From positions 496,001 to 560,000 of the forward strand of contig NZ_RHQN01000003.1 of the NCBI RefSeq assembly GCF_003935425.1: DNA of 64,000 nt, read 5' to 3'. Of this stretch, positions 20,908-30,666 are shown piece after piece. The notes under the pieces are model-generated. The model ran no database searches and was not told the origin of the DNA. It was given only the letters and a program-made list of their open reading frames with translations. Origin of the DNA: Pseudomonas sp. v388. Its GTDB lineage: Bacteria; Pseudomonadota; Gammaproteobacteria; Pseudomonadales; Pseudomonadaceae. Made by a program: the position numbers and the translations under genes. Every line of letters starts with the position of its first letter. Position 1 is the stretch's first letter.

Positions 20908-22518
20908 ATGAACAGTCAATCAAGCAATGTGCGTAACCGCGCCCGCCCGCTGGCACTGCTGGAAAGCGCAGTGCTGAGCAGCGCGCTGTTGATGGCCAGC
21001 ACTGCGGCGCTCGCCAACAGCCCGGTAGTGGCGGTGCCGCAACCCGGCGTGGTCAAGGAATTGCAGCAGGCCAAGACCTACTCCATCAGCAGTCCGTCGG
21101 CCGAACCGCTGGCGATGGAAAAGCCCACTCTGCCGGACTTGAGCGGCTACACCGCGGAAGCGGCGCTGAAGAAGATCGTGCGCACCAGGCCGGGCAAGGT
21201 CACCGTTTCCCGGATGATGGAAGAGACCGGGATGAAGGAATTCGTCGGCGGCGATAACAAGATGGCCGAATGGGTGGCGCGCCAGCGCGGCATCCCGCAG
21301 GCCATCATGATTTCCGACGGCTACGTGAGCCTGCAGGATCTGGCGAAAAAAGTGCCCAAGCAGTACCTGAGCGAAGTCTCGCCGGGTGTCTACATCGCGC
21401 GCCTGCCGATCCTGGTCAAGGAAACCGGCATCTTCGAGATCGACAAGCAGACCAAAGAGCTGCGTCTGTCCCAGGAAAAGGGTTCGTTCCTGGTCAGCGA
21501 AGGCAAGCTGCTGATCACTCACACCCAGGTCAACGCCTGGAGCGAGTCGCGCAACAGCCCGGCCACTTACCGCAAGCCCGACGAGTTCCGCCCGTTCCTG
21601 CTGACCTGGGGTGGCTCCGAAACCTGGATCGCCAACAGCAAGATGGCGAGCATGGGCTATGACCAGAGCAAGTCGTACGGCATCAGTATTTCGCAGTACA
21701 CGCCCAACACCGCCAAGGTGCTCAAGCGTCCGGAACCGACCGGCTGGATCATCGATTCAGAGTTCTCCGATTTCTGGTACGGCTTCTACTGCTACGAAAC
21801 CCGCGACTTCGTGGTCAAGGGCAACGTCTACCGCGACAACATCGTTTACGGCATCGACCCCCACGACCGTTCCCACGGTCTGATCATTGCCGAGAACGAC
21901 GTCTACGGGACCAAGAAGAAGCACGGGATCATCATTTCCCGCGAAGTCGACAACAGCTTCATCTTTCGTAACAAGAGCCACAACAACAAGTTGTCCGGCG
22001 TGGTTCTGGACCGTAACAGCGTCAACAACATCGTCGCCTACAACGAGATTTATCAGAACCACACCGATGGCATCACCTTGTACGAGAGCGGCAACAACCT
22101 GCTCTGGGGCAACCGCGTGATCGCCAACCGTCGCCACGGTATCCGCGTGCGTAACAGCGTGAACATCAAGCTGTACGAGAACGTGTCCATGGCCAACGGC
22201 CTGATGGGCGTCTACGGGCACATCAAGGACCTGACCGATACCGACCGCGACATCGAACTCGACCCGTTCGACGCTCAGGTGTCGCTGATCGTGGTCGGCG
22301 GCGAATTGACCAGCAACGGCTCCGGCCCGCTGTCCATCGACTCGCCGTTGAGTGTCGAGCTGTATCGGGTGGCGATGCTGGCCCCGACCAAGGCCGCCGG
22401 CATCACTTTCAACGGTGTGCTGGGTGATCGTCAGGATGAAATCCTCGACTTGCTGGTTCGTCAGAAGAAAGCCGTATTGATCGATCCCGTAGAACGTCAG
22501 AGCGAGCTTCGGGAATGA
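20908..22518 (+). CDS. algG: Mannuronan C5-epimerase AlgG
   Basis: A 536-residue periplasmic right-handed beta-helix enzyme that converts D-mannuronate to L-guluronate in the polymer. A signal peptide ends around ALA (about residue 36). The catalytic DPHD motif is at residues 317-320 with His319, the same numbering known for AlgG, and CASH-type repeats such as NDVYGTKKKHGI and GNNLLWGNRVIANRRHGI follow. AAGGAGTGCGATAG precedes the ATG. Its stop overlaps a possible in-frame start region of algX. Confidence 0.96.
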   Translation: MNSQSSNVRNRARPLALLESAVLSSALLMASTAALANSPVVAVPQPGVVKELQQAKTYSISSPSAEPLAMEKPTLPDLSGYTAEAALKKIVRTRPGKVTVSRMMEETGMKEFVGGDNKMAEWVARQRGIPQAIMISDGYVSLQDLAKKVPKQYLSEVSPGVYIARLPILVKETGIFEIDKQTKELRLSQEKGSFLVSEGKLLITHTQVNAWSESRNSPATYRKPDEFRPFLLTWGGSETWIANSKMASMGYDQSKSYGISISQYTPNTAKVLKRPEPTGWIIDSEFSDFWYGFYCYETRDFVVKGNVYRDNIVYGIDPHDRSHGLIIAENDVYGTKKKHGIIISREVDNSFIFRNKSHNNKLSGVVLDRNSVNNIVAYNEIYQNHTDGITLYESGNNLLWGNRVIANRRHGIRVRNSVNIKLYENVSMANGLMGVYGHIKDLTDTDRDIELDPFDAQVSLIVVGGELTSNGSGPLSIDSPLSVELYRVAMLAPTKAAGITFNGVLGDRQDEILDLLVRQKKAVLIDPVERQSELRE

Positions 22519-22532
22519 GGAAGGGTATTGCT

Positions 22533-23975
22533 ATGCACGCACAACTTATCAAATTACTGAGCCTTTCCAGCCTGACCGCAGCGCTCATGGCGGCGGCCGG
22601 TGCGGCGCGTGCCGACGATTCGCAGGCGCCGAGCTTCACCGCCGAGCCTTGCTGCCAGCTGTGCCCGGCGGCTCATGATGCGAAGAACTACGTCAGCCGC
22701 TACCAGCAGAACTTCACCACGCTGGTGCAGGCCGAAGGCGACTGGCTGTTCCGTACGCAGGAAGACTTGCGCACCGAATTCGACACCACGCCTGCCGGCT
22801 ATCGCCGCATGAAAGAACTGCACGATGCGTTCAAGCGCAAGGGTGTGGAACTGGTGGTGGTGTATCAGCCGACCCGCGGCATGGTTGATCGCAACAAGCT
22901 GCTGCCGGCCGAGCGCAACAAATACGACTACGACAAGGCCCTGAAAAACTATCAGGCCATGCTCGGTCGCTTCAGCAAGATGGGCTACTGGGTGCCGGAT
23001 CTGTCGCCGTTGACCAACGAGCAAAATGCCCACGATTTCTACTTCCGTGGCGACCAGCACTGGACGCCGTACGGCGCCCAGCGCACGGCCAAGATCGTGG
23101 CTGAAACCGTGAAGAAGATTCCCGGCTACAACGACATTCCCAAGCGTGAATTCGAAAGCAAGATCACCGGCCGCATGGGCAAGACCGGCACCCTGCACAA
23201 CATGGCCGGCCAGTTGTGCGGCACCAGTTACGCCGTCCAGTACATGGACCAGTTCAGCACCGAGCCTAAAGGCGAAGCGGCGGATGGCGATCTGTTCGGC
23301 GATTCCGGCAACCCGGAAATCACCCTGGTCGGCACCAGCCACAGCGGCAAGAACTACAACTTCGGCGGCTTTCTCCAGGAATACATGAGCGCCGACGTGC
23401 TCAACGTAGCCTTCCCCGGCGGCGGTCTGGAAGGCGCGATGATCCAGTACCTGGGCAGCGAAGACTTCCAGCAGCGTCCGCCGAAGATTCTGATCTGGGA
23501 ATTCTCGCCGCTGTATCGCCTGGACCAGGAAACCATCTACCGCCAGATGATGGCATTGCTGGACAACAACGGTTGCGAAGGCAAGCCGGCGGTCATGAGC
23601 GCCAGCACCACGCTCAAGCCGGGCAACAACGAAGTGCTGGTCAACGGCAAGAACGGCATCAAGGACATTCGCAACGGCAGCAACCAGATCGATATCCGCT
23701 TCGCCGATACCTCGGTGAAAACCCTTCAGGCCCGTCTCTGGTACATGAACGGTCGCCATGAAGACGTGAAGATCGAAAAACCCAACACCGCCGATACCGA
23801 CGGACGTTTCGCCTTCCAGTTGCGCGAAGACGAAGACTGGGCCAACCAGCAGTTGCTGGCGCTCGAAATCCAGGGACCGGAGGCCGGCACCGCACCACAG
23901 AAAGTCGAAGCCAAAGTATGCAAGCGCAACGTGCTTCCTCGCGCTGCGCAACAGACCGCTCAAGCCGGACTATGA
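22533..23975 (+). CDS. algX: Alginate O-acetyltransferase AlgX
   Basis: A 480-residue periplasmic protein that transfers acetyl groups to mannuronate residues. It has an SGNH-like N-terminal domain and a C-terminal carbohydrate-binding module. The catalytic triad is Asp174 and His176 (RGDQHW) with Ser269 (GTSHSG), identical in number to P. aeruginosa AlgX when the start is set at 22533. An in-frame ATG at 22515 overlaps the algG stop, but AGGAAGG sits just before 22533, so I prefer the latter. The signal peptide ends near ARA (residue 27). Part of the scaffold with AlgK. Confidence 0.95.
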   Translation: MHAQLIKLLSLSSLTAALMAAAGAARADDSQAPSFTAEPCCQLCPAAHDAKNYVSRYQQNFTTLVQAEGDWLFRTQEDLRTEFDTTPAGYRRMKELHDAFKRKGVELVVVYQPTRGMVDRNKLLPAERNKYDYDKALKNYQAMLGRFSKMGYWVPDLSPLTNEQNAHDFYFRGDQHWTPYGAQRTAKIVAETVKKIPGYNDIPKREFESKITGRMGKTGTLHNMAGQLCGTSYAVQYMDQFSTEPKGEAADGDLFGDSGNPEITLVGTSHSGKNYNFGGFLQEYMSADVLNVAFPGGGLEGAMIQYLGSEDFQQRPPKILIWEFSPLYRLDQETIYRQMMALLDNNGCEGKPAVMSASTTLKPGNNEVLVNGKNGIKDIRNGSNQIDIRFADTSVKTLQARLWYMNGRHEDVKIEKPNTADTDGRFAFQLREDEDWANQQLLALEIQGPEAGTAPQKVEAKVCKRNVLPRAAQQTAQAGL

Positions 23976-23983
23976 GGTGACCC

Positions 23984-25117
23984 ATGCAGACTCCGAAACT
24001 GATTCGCCCTACCCTGCTGTCGATGGCAATCCTGTCGTCGATGGCCTGGGCAGCCGGCGCATCCGCCGCCGCGCCGCTGGTCCCGCCCAAGGGTTACGAC
24101 GCGCCGATCGAAAAAGTGAAGACCGGTGACAGCGACTTCAAGTGCGACGCCGTGCCTGCGCCGTACACCGACAAGCTGGTGTTTCGCAGCAAGTACGAAG
24201 GCTCGGACAAGGCACGCGCCACGCTCAATGAAGAGTCGGAAAAGGCCTTTCGCGACGCGACCAAGGACATCACCAGCCTTGAGCGCGGCATCAGCAAAGT
24301 CGTCATGCAGTACATGCGCGACGGCCGCCCTGAACAGCTCGACTGCGCGCTGAACATGCTGACCACCTGGGCCAAGGCCGATGCGCTGGAGTCCAAGGAC
24401 TTCAACCACACCGGCAAGTCCATGCGCAAATGGGCGCTGGGCAGCATGTCGTCGTCCTACCTGCGCCTGAAGTTCTCCGAGTCCAGGCCACTGGCCAATC
24501 GTCAGCAAGAGGCACAGGTCATCGAGGCCTGGTTCGCCAAGCTGGGCGAACAGGTGGTCAGCGACTGGAGCAACCTGCCGTTGGAAAAGGTCAACAACCA
24601 TTCGTACTGGTCAGCGTGGTCGGTGATGGCAACCGCCGTCGCCACTGATCGCCGCGACTTGTTCGACTGGGCCGTGAAGGAATTCAAGGTCGCCGCCAAT
24701 CAGGTGGACAAGGACGGTTTCCTGCCCAACGAAATGAAGCGTCGTCAGCGCGCCCTGGCTTACCACAACTACGCACTGCCGCCGTTGGCGATGATCGCCA
24801 GTTTTGCCCAGGCCAATGGCGTGGACCTGCGCCAGGAAAACAACGCCGCGCTCAAGCGTCTGGCGGATCGGGTCCTGGCCGGTGTGAAGGATCCGGACGA
24901 ATTCGCATCGCGCGGTGGCGAGAAACAGGACATGGAAGATCTGAAGAAAGATCCGAAATACGCCTGGCTCGAACCGTACTGCTCGCTCTACAGCTGCAGC
25001 GCCGATGTGCTGGAACAGAAGCATGAGAAACAACCGTTCAAGACGTTCCGACTGGGCGGCGACCTGACCAAGGTCTTCGATCCGTCGCATGAAAAGGGCG
25101 ACAAAAACGGTTCCTGA
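23984..25117 (+). CDS. algL: Alginate lyase AlgL
   Basis: A 377-residue periplasmic polysaccharide lyase (PL5 family) that cleaves mannuronate-rich chains by beta-elimination and clears misrouted polymer from the periplasm. The active-site block NNHSYW is at residues 204-209 with His206. The signal peptide runs to ASAAA (about residue 30). Length is near the 368 residues of the P. aeruginosa enzyme. GAGGTGACC precedes the ATG, 8 bases after algX. A 201-base gap holding a REP pair separates it from algI. Confidence 0.96.
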   Translation: MQTPKLIRPTLLSMAILSSMAWAAGASAAAPLVPPKGYDAPIEKVKTGDSDFKCDAVPAPYTDKLVFRSKYEGSDKARATLNEESEKAFRDATKDITSLERGISKVVMQYMRDGRPEQLDCALNMLTTWAKADALESKDFNHTGKSMRKWALGSMSSSYLRLKFSESRPLANRQQEAQVIEAWFAKLGEQVVSDWSNLPLEKVNNHSYWSAWSVMATAVATDRRDLFDWAVKEFKVAANQVDKDGFLPNEMKRRQRALAYHNYALPPLAMIASFAQANGVDLRQENNAALKRLADRVLAGVKDPDEFASRGGEKQDMEDLKKDPKYAWLEPYCSLYSCSADVLEQKHEKQPFKTFRLGGDLTKVFDPSHEKGDKNGS

Positions 25118-25132
25118 TGAGTCAGGAACTTT

Positions 25133-25224
25133 TGTAGGAGCGAGCTTGCTCGCGATGGCGATTGGTCGACCAACACATCTGTTGCGAACGTACCGGCCTT
25201 TTCGCGAGCAAGCTCGCTCCTGCA
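25133..25224. repeat. REP doublet inside the alginate operon (algL-algI gap)
   Basis: The arm at 25133-25155 (GTAGGAGCGAGCTTGCTCGC core) and the arm at 25202-25224 (GCGAGCAAGCTCGCTCCTGC core) are reverse complements over 23 bases with one mismatch, 46 bases apart. Each arm also contains its own GAGCTTGCTC-type dyad. This is the canonical fluorescens-group REP doublet. Confidence 0.9.
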
Positions 25225-25245
25225 AGACAGTGCTGTGATTGATTC

Positions 25246-25270
25246 ACCCCCCATGATTTTCACGGGGGGT
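25246..25270 (+). other. C/G-run hairpin upstream of algI
   Basis: ACCCCCC (25246-25252) pairs with GGGGGGT (25264-25270) around an 11-base AT-rich loop, followed by another run of seven Gs. There is no T-run, so it is not a classical terminator. It lies about 50 bases upstream of the algI ATG and could slow transcription or protect the processed message. Confidence 0.5.
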
Positions 25271-25318
25271 TTGGGGGGGCCTTGAGCCCTTGACTGTTGG
25301 ACCTACGGAGAGATAAGG

Positions 25319-26875
25319 ATGGTTTTCTCATCCAACGTGTTCCTGTTCTTGTTCCTGCCGATCTTCCTCGGCTTGTACTACTTGAGCGGACAACGCTATC
25401 GCAACCTGCTGCTGCTGCTCGCCAGTTACATCTTCTATGCCTGGTGGCGCGTGGACTTCCTGGCGCTGTTCATTGGCGTCACTGTCTGGAACTACTGGAT
25501 CGGCCTGCAAGTGGGTGCCGCCGGAGTCAGGACCAAACCCGCACAGCGCTGGCTGCTGCTGGGCGTGGTCGTCGACCTGGGCATTCTGGGCTACTTCAAG
25601 TACGCCAACTTCGGTGTCGACAGCATCAACGCCGCCATGACCTCCATGGGTCTGGAGCCGTTCATCCTGACGCACGTGCTGTTGCCGATCGGCATCTCGT
25701 TCTACGTGTTCGAGTCCATCAGCTACATCATCGACGTGTATCGCGGTGATACGCCGGCGACTCGCAACCTGATCGACTTTGCTGCGTTCGTCGCAATCTT
25801 CCCGCACCTGATCGCCGGCCCCGTGCTGCGTTTTCGTGACCTGGCCGACCAGTTCAACAACCGCACGCACACGCTGGACAAGTTCTCCGAAGGCGCCACG
25901 CGATTCATGCAGGGCTTCATCAAGAAAGTGTTCATCGCCGACACCCTGGCGATCGTGGCCGACCATTGCTTCGCTCTGGAAAACCCGACCACGGGCGACG
26001 CCTGGCTGGGCGCACTGGCCTACACCGCGCAGCTGTACTTCGATTTCTCCGGTTACAGCGACATGGCCATCGGCCTGGGCCTGATGATGGGTTTCCGCTT
26101 CATGGAAAACTTCAAACAGCCTTACATCAGCCAGTCGATCACCGAATTCTGGCGCCGCTGGCACATCAGCCTCTCCACCTGGCTGCGTGACTACCTGTAC
26201 ATCACCCTGGGCGGCAACCGCGGTGGCAAGTTCGCCACCTACCGCAACCTGTTCCTGACCATGCTGCTCGGTGGTCTGTGGCACGGCGCCAATATCACCT
26301 ACGTGATCTGGGGTGCGTGGCACGGTATCTGGCTGGCGATCGAGAAGGCGGTCGGCATCAACACCAAGCCTTACAGCTTCAATCCGATCCGCTGGGCGTT
26401 CACCTTCCTGCTGGTGGTAATCGGCTGGGTGATCTTCCGCGCCGAAAACCTGCACGTAGCCGGTCGCATGTACGGCGCGATGTTCAGCTTCGGCGAGTGG
26501 GAGCTGTCGGAACTCAACCGTGCCAGCCTCACCGGCCTGCAAGTGGCAACTCTGGTGGTGGCCTACGTAACCCTGGCGTACTTCGGTCTGCGTGACTTCT
26601 ACCAGGGCCGCGATGCCGAAAACCGCAAGGCTGCCAAGGCCGACGGTCCGGCCACCGAGCAGCCCGGCACCATCAAGGCAGTGCCCGGCGACAATCCCGG
26701 CAGCCTGCACCTGCCCGGCTACACCGTCGGTGCCGAAGCCCAGGTGCAACCGGCTTACTGGGTAGCCGACTGGCCTCGCTACGCCATGCGCGCACTGATC
26801 CTGCTGCTGTTCATCGCTTCGATTCTCAAACTGTCGGCGCAAAGCTTCTCGCCGTTCCTTTACTTCCAGTTCTGA
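25319..26875 (+). CDS. algI: Alginate O-acetylation MBOAT protein AlgI
   Basis: A 518-residue inner-membrane protein of the membrane-bound O-acyltransferase family that moves acetyl groups across the membrane for AlgJ and AlgX. Multiple helices are visible, and the invariant MBOAT histidine is His322 in GGLWHGAN, the number known for P. aeruginosa AlgI. SITEFWRRWHISLSTWLRDY is the adjoining MBOAT block. GGAGAGATAAGG precedes the ATG. A hydrophilic loop at about residues 430-480 precedes the last helix. It is followed 10 bases later by algJ. Confidence 0.96.
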   Translation: MVFSSNVFLFLFLPIFLGLYYLSGQRYRNLLLLLASYIFYAWWRVDFLALFIGVTVWNYWIGLQVGAAGVRTKPAQRWLLLGVVVDLGILGYFKYANFGVDSINAAMTSMGLEPFILTHVLLPIGISFYVFESISYIIDVYRGDTPATRNLIDFAAFVAIFPHLIAGPVLRFRDLADQFNNRTHTLDKFSEGATRFMQGFIKKVFIADTLAIVADHCFALENPTTGDAWLGALAYTAQLYFDFSGYSDMAIGLGLMMGFRFMENFKQPYISQSITEFWRRWHISLSTWLRDYLYITLGGNRGGKFATYRNLFLTMLLGGLWHGANITYVIWGAWHGIWLAIEKAVGINTKPYSFNPIRWAFTFLLVVIGWVIFRAENLHVAGRMYGAMFSFGEWELSELNRASLTGLQVATLVVAYVTLAYFGLRDFYQGRDAENRKAAKADGPATEQPGTIKAVPGDNPGSLHLPGYTVGAEAQVQPAYWVADWPRYAMRALILLLFIASILKLSAQSFSPFLYFQF

Positions 26876-26885
26876 GGAAACTGAC

Positions 26886-28061
26886 ATGACCCGTTCATTA
26901 CGAATCCTCTACATCGCCATCTTCCTGGGCCTGCTTCTGGTCCTGGGGATCTGGTCGCTGCGCAGCTTCGGCAGCTTCTCGACTTCGGCCGAAACCACGG
27001 TGCTCGACGGCAAGTGGACCAAGGCTGCGGAAACGCACTACGACGATGAGTTCCCGATCAAACGGTTGGGTACCAATCTCTGGGCGGCGCTGGACTACAA
27101 GCTGTTCAACGAAGGTCGTCCGGGCGTCGTGCTCGGCAAGGACCAGTGGTTGTACACCGATGAAGAGTTCGATGCCGTCGTCAACGCCGAACAGAACGAA
27201 GCGGACAACCTGGCGCTGATCCAGGGTGTACGCGACGCGCTGGAGGCCAAGGGCAGCAAGCTGGTACTGGCCATCGTTCCGGCCAAGACCCGCATGTACC
27301 CCGAGCACATTGGCGACAACAAGCCGGCCAGCCTGCACGTGGACCTGTACCAGCAGTTCCACGCCGAGGTGGCCAAGGCCGGGATCGTTGCTCCTGACCT
27401 GCTCGCTCCGCTGCAAGCGGCCAAGCAGAAAGGCCAGGTGTTCCTGCGCACCGACACGCACTGGACCCCGATGGGTGCCGAAGTGGCCGCGCAGCAACTG
27501 GGGCTGACCATCGCCGAGAAAACGCCGCTGCAAGGCGAGCCTGAGCAATTCGTGACCCAGGCCAAGGAAAGCGCTCCTTATAAGGGCGACCTGACCAATT
27601 TCCTGCCCCTGGACCCATTGTTCAGTAATTTGCTGCCAAAACCCGATACTTTGCAACAAATGAGCACCGATCTTGTCCAATCTGCACCAGCCGGAGACGA
27701 CGCTCTTTTTGCCGACAGCGACGTGCCGGTCGGTCTGGTAGGTACCAGCTACAGCGCCAACCCGAACTGGAATTTCGTGGGGGCGCTGAAGCAGGCATTA
27801 CGCAGCGACGTGGTCAATTACGCCGAAGACGGCAAAGGCCCGATCCTGCCGATGCTCAAGTACCTGCAGACCGATGCGTTCAAGAACTCGGCTCCCCAAG
27901 TGGTGATCTGGGAATTCCCTGAACGTTATCTGCCCGCTCACAACGACCTTGGCGAATTCGATCCGCAGTGGATCGCCGAGCTGAAGAAATCGCGTGACAC
28001 CCAAGAAAACCTGGCTCTAAACGCCAAACAATCCGAGTCGCCCCAACGGGCGCAAAACTGA
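26886..28061 (+). CDS. algJ: Alginate O-acetyltransferase AlgJ
   Basis: A 391-residue SGNH-family protein anchored by an N-terminal helix (about residues 7-27) facing the periplasm. It relays acetyl groups from AlgI for alginate acetylation. The catalytic residues are Asp190 and His192 (RTDTHW) and Ser288 (GTSYS), matching the P. aeruginosa numbers. It is related to AlgX. GAGGAAACTGAC precedes the ATG. Confidence 0.96.
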   Translation: MTRSLRILYIAIFLGLLLVLGIWSLRSFGSFSTSAETTVLDGKWTKAAETHYDDEFPIKRLGTNLWAALDYKLFNEGRPGVVLGKDQWLYTDEEFDAVVNAEQNEADNLALIQGVRDALEAKGSKLVLAIVPAKTRMYPEHIGDNKPASLHVDLYQQFHAEVAKAGIVAPDLLAPLQAAKQKGQVFLRTDTHWTPMGAEVAAQQLGLTIAEKTPLQGEPEQFVTQAKESAPYKGDLTNFLPLDPLFSNLLPKPDTLQQMSTDLVQSAPAGDDALFADSDVPVGLVGTSYSANPNWNFVGALKQALRSDVVNYAEDGKGPILPMLKYLQTDAFKNSAPQVVIWEFPERYLPAHNDLGEFDPQWIAELKKSRDTQENLALNAKQSESPQRAQN

Positions 28062-28074
28062 GAGGACTGCCCTT

Positions 28075-28743
28075 ATGACCTTACAGAAAACTCCAAATCG
28101 TCTGGCTAAAAACCGTCTGTTCAAAACCTGCGCTATGGCTGCCGGCCTGAGCCTGATGTCCCTGCAAGCTTTTGCAGGCGACTCGGCCCTGTACGGCCCG
28201 ACCGCACCGAAAGGCTCGACCTTCGTGCGTGTCTACAACGCCAGCAGCGCAGAGATCAGCGCCAGTGTCGGCAACACCAACCTGAACGAAGTCGCGCCTC
28301 TGGGCAGCACCGCGTTCAGCTTCATGCCGCAGGGCGACTACAGCGCCAAGCTGGGTAGCCAGACCGTGCCGGTAAAACTGGCAGGCGATCACTATTACAC
28401 CCTGGTCAATCACGCCAGCGGCAAGCCGCAGCTGGTGGAAGAGCCGCCCTTCCGCAACAAGCAGAAGTCCCTGGTTCGTGTTCAGAACCTCAGCGACAAG
28501 TCACTGACTCTCAAAACCGCCGACGGCAAGACCGATGTGGTCAAGGCCGTGGCAGCCAAAGGCACCGGCGAGCGTGAAATCAACCCGGTCAAAGTCAGTC
28601 TGGCGCTGTACGACGGTGACAAGAAAGTCACCGATGTGAAACCCGTGGCACTGGAGCGTGGCGAAGCCGCTGTGCTCTACATCACCGGCAGTGGCAACAG
28701 CCTCTCGCCAGTGTGGGTCAAGCCACCGGTCGCTACCCGCTAA
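28075..28743 (+). CDS. algF: Alginate O-acetylation protein AlgF
   Basis: A 222-residue periplasmic protein needed for alginate acetylation, probably as an adaptor between AlgI/AlgJ and AlgX. The signal peptide ends in LQAFAG (about residue 34). The mature chain is beta-rich and begins DSALYGPTAPKGSTFVRVYN, as in known AlgF. No catalytic motif is visible. GAGAGGACTGCCCTT precedes the ATG, 13 bases after algJ. Confidence 0.95.
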   Translation: MTLQKTPNRLAKNRLFKTCAMAAGLSLMSLQAFAGDSALYGPTAPKGSTFVRVYNASSAEISASVGNTNLNEVAPLGSTAFSFMPQGDYSAKLGSQTVPVKLAGDHYYTLVNHASGKPQLVEEPPFRNKQKSLVRVQNLSDKSLTLKTADGKTDVVKAVAAKGTGEREINPVKVSLALYDGDKKVTDVKPVALERGEAAVLYITGSGNSLSPVWVKPPVATR

Positions 28744-28759
28744 ACGGATTGGATCGGCC

Positions 28760-28781
28760 GGCCCGCGCACCTGCGCGGGCC
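28760..28781 (+). other. GC-rich hairpin between algF and algA
   Basis: GGCCCGCGCA (28760-28769) pairs perfectly with TGCGCGGGCC (28772-28781), with outer GGCC/GGCC extension. No T-run follows. It lies in the 117-base algF-algA gap and may lower or set readthrough into algA. Confidence 0.65.
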
Positions 28782-28860
28782 TGGCCGACGCGGAACAAGA
28801 ACGACAAAGAAACGCTAGAAACGACGTACAGCCCTTATTGAATGCTATTGGAGAAACAAA

Positions 28861-30312
28861 ATGATTCCAGTGATCTTGTCAGGCGGTAGCGGTTCACGAC
28901 TCTGGCCGCTTTCACGCAAGCAATTCCCGAAACAGTTCCTGGCACTGACCGGCGACCATACCCTCTTCCAGCAGACCCTCGAGCGTCTGGTGTTCGACGG
29001 CATGCAGAAGCCGATCGTGGTCTGCAACAAGGAACACCGTTTCATCGTCACCGAGCAACTGGCGGCCCTGAACCTGGAAACCCAGGCCATCCTGATGGAG
29101 CCCTTCGGCCGTAACACCGCCCCGGCGGTTGCCCTGACCGCGATGAAGCTGGTCAACGATGGCAACGACGGCCTGATGCTGGTCCTGCCGGCTGACCACG
29201 TGATCGAAGATCAGAAAGCCCTGCAACGCGCACTGGCCCTGGCCACCGTGGCTGCCGAGCGTGGCGAGATGGTGCTGTTCGGTGTGCCGGCCAACAAGCC
29301 GGAAACCGGTTATGGCTACATCAAGTCCACTGCCGACGCCCTGCTGCCGGAAGGTGTGAGCCGCGTATCGCAGTTCGTCGAGAAGCCGGACGAAGTTCGT
29401 GCGGCCGAATTCGTCGACGCCGGTGGTTACTACTGGAACAGCGGCATGTTCCTGTTCCGTGCCAGCCGCTTCCTGGAAGAGCTGAAAAAGCACGATCCGG
29501 ACATCTACGACACCTGCATGCTGACGCTGGAGCGCAGCGTCCACGACGGCGACGCCATCGAAATCGACGCTGCCACCTTCGCCTGCTGCCCGGATAACTC
29601 CATCGACTACGCCGTCATGGAAAAAACCCAGCGCGCCTGCGTCGTGCCGCTTTCGGCAGGCTGGAGCGATGTGGGCTGCTGGTCGTCGCTGTGGGAAGTC
29701 AACGAGAAAGACAGCAACGGCAACGTCACCAAAGGCGACGTGGTCATTCAGGACAGCCGCAATTGCATGATTCACGGCAACGGCAAACTGGTTTCCGTGA
29801 TCGGCCTGGACAACATCGTGGTCGTCGAAACCAAGGACGCCATGATGATCGCCCACAAGGACAAGGTCCAGGGCGTCAAGCAGATGGTCAACACGCTCAA
29901 CGAGCAAGGCCGTACCGAGACCCAGAACCACCTCGAAGTCTATCGTCCGTGGGGTTCCTACGATTCGGTCGACATGGGCGGTCGCTTCCAGGTCAAGCGC
30001 ATTTCGGTCAAACCGGGTGCGTGCCTGTCGCTGCAGATGCACCACCACCGCGCCGAACACTGGATCGTGGTATCGGGTACCGCTCAGGTCACCTGCGACG
30101 AGAACGTGTTCCTGCTGACTGAAAACCAGTCCACCTACATCCCGATCGCCTCGGTTCACCGCCTGAAAAATCCGGGCAAGATCCCGTTGGAAATCATCGA
30201 AGTGCAATCGGGCAGCTACCTGGGCGAAGACGATATCGAGCGTTTTGAAGATATCTACGGTCGTTCCGGCGCGCTGGAAGCGGGCGTGAAGACGCAGACT
30301 ATCGCGCGCTGA
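28861..30312 (+). CDS. algA: Mannose-6-phosphate isomerase / mannose-1-phosphate guanylyltransferase AlgA
   Basis: A 483-residue bifunctional cytoplasmic enzyme. The N-terminal domain makes GDP-mannose and carries the pyrophosphorylase signature GGSGSRLWPLSRKQFPKQF (about residues 8-26) and FVEKPD. The C-terminal cupin domain, a type II phosphomannose isomerase, has the metal-site block LQMHHHRAEHW. It supplies GDP-mannose to AlgD, so first and last genes of the operon encode adjacent steps. GGAGAAACAAA precedes the ATG. A strong terminator follows. Confidence 0.97.
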   Translation: MIPVILSGGSGSRLWPLSRKQFPKQFLALTGDHTLFQQTLERLVFDGMQKPIVVCNKEHRFIVTEQLAALNLETQAILMEPFGRNTAPAVALTAMKLVNDGNDGLMLVLPADHVIEDQKALQRALALATVAAERGEMVLFGVPANKPETGYGYIKSTADALLPEGVSRVSQFVEKPDEVRAAEFVDAGGYYWNSGMFLFRASRFLEELKKHDPDIYDTCMLTLERSVHDGDAIEIDAATFACCPDNSIDYAVMEKTQRACVVPLSAGWSDVGCWSSLWEVNEKDSNGNVTKGDVVIQDSRNCMIHGNGKLVSVIGLDNIVVVETKDAMMIAHKDKVQGVKQMVNTLNEQGRTETQNHLEVYRPWGSYDSVDMGGRFQVKRISVKPGACLSLQMHHHRAEHWIVVSGTAQVTCDENVFLLTENQSTYIPIASVHRLKNPGKIPLEIIEVQSGSYLGEDDIERFEDIYGRSGALEAGVKTQTIAR

Positions 30313-30344
30313 TAGCGCTGCAAGCGGCAAGCGGCAAGCCCTGA

Positions 30345-30398
30345 CCCTCAACACCCTTCTGCGTATCCCCATCCGCAGAAGGGTGTTGAGGGTTTTTT
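30345..30398 (+). terminator. Rho-independent terminator of the alginate operon
   Basis: CCCTCAACACCCTTCTGCG (30345-30363) pairs perfectly with CGCAGAAGGGTGTTGAGGG (30374-30392) over 19 bp, with a 10-base loop and six Ts (30393-30398). It lies 33 bases past algA and is the strongest terminator in the window. Confidence 0.95.
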
Positions 30399-30666
30399 AT
30401 TCCCTGCATCTTCACCCTCTCCAGCGGAAGACGCCGGCATTCGAGAACACCTTATCGCAGCGCCGTAAACTATTAGTCACCCGGCTGGCATCTCCGTCCC
30501 AAGCCCTGGATCAAAGCTATTGGTCAAGCGTCTGCCCCAATCCGAGGCTTCGTTCAGCGCACCTATGCGGCTAAAAGCCCGAATACCTTGGAAGGCGGGA
30601 AGTCGAAGTCTCTTGCGCCTCAAGCTGCTTACACACTGCGGCCTATCTGGTTTTTACTGACGATAA

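Noticed and set aside
25328-26887. Long open frame opposite algI on the minus strand (519 codons)
   Set aside because: It is antisense to a well-supported alginate gene, is full of Gln, Arg and His, and matches no family. High-GC genes commonly leave the opposite strand open.
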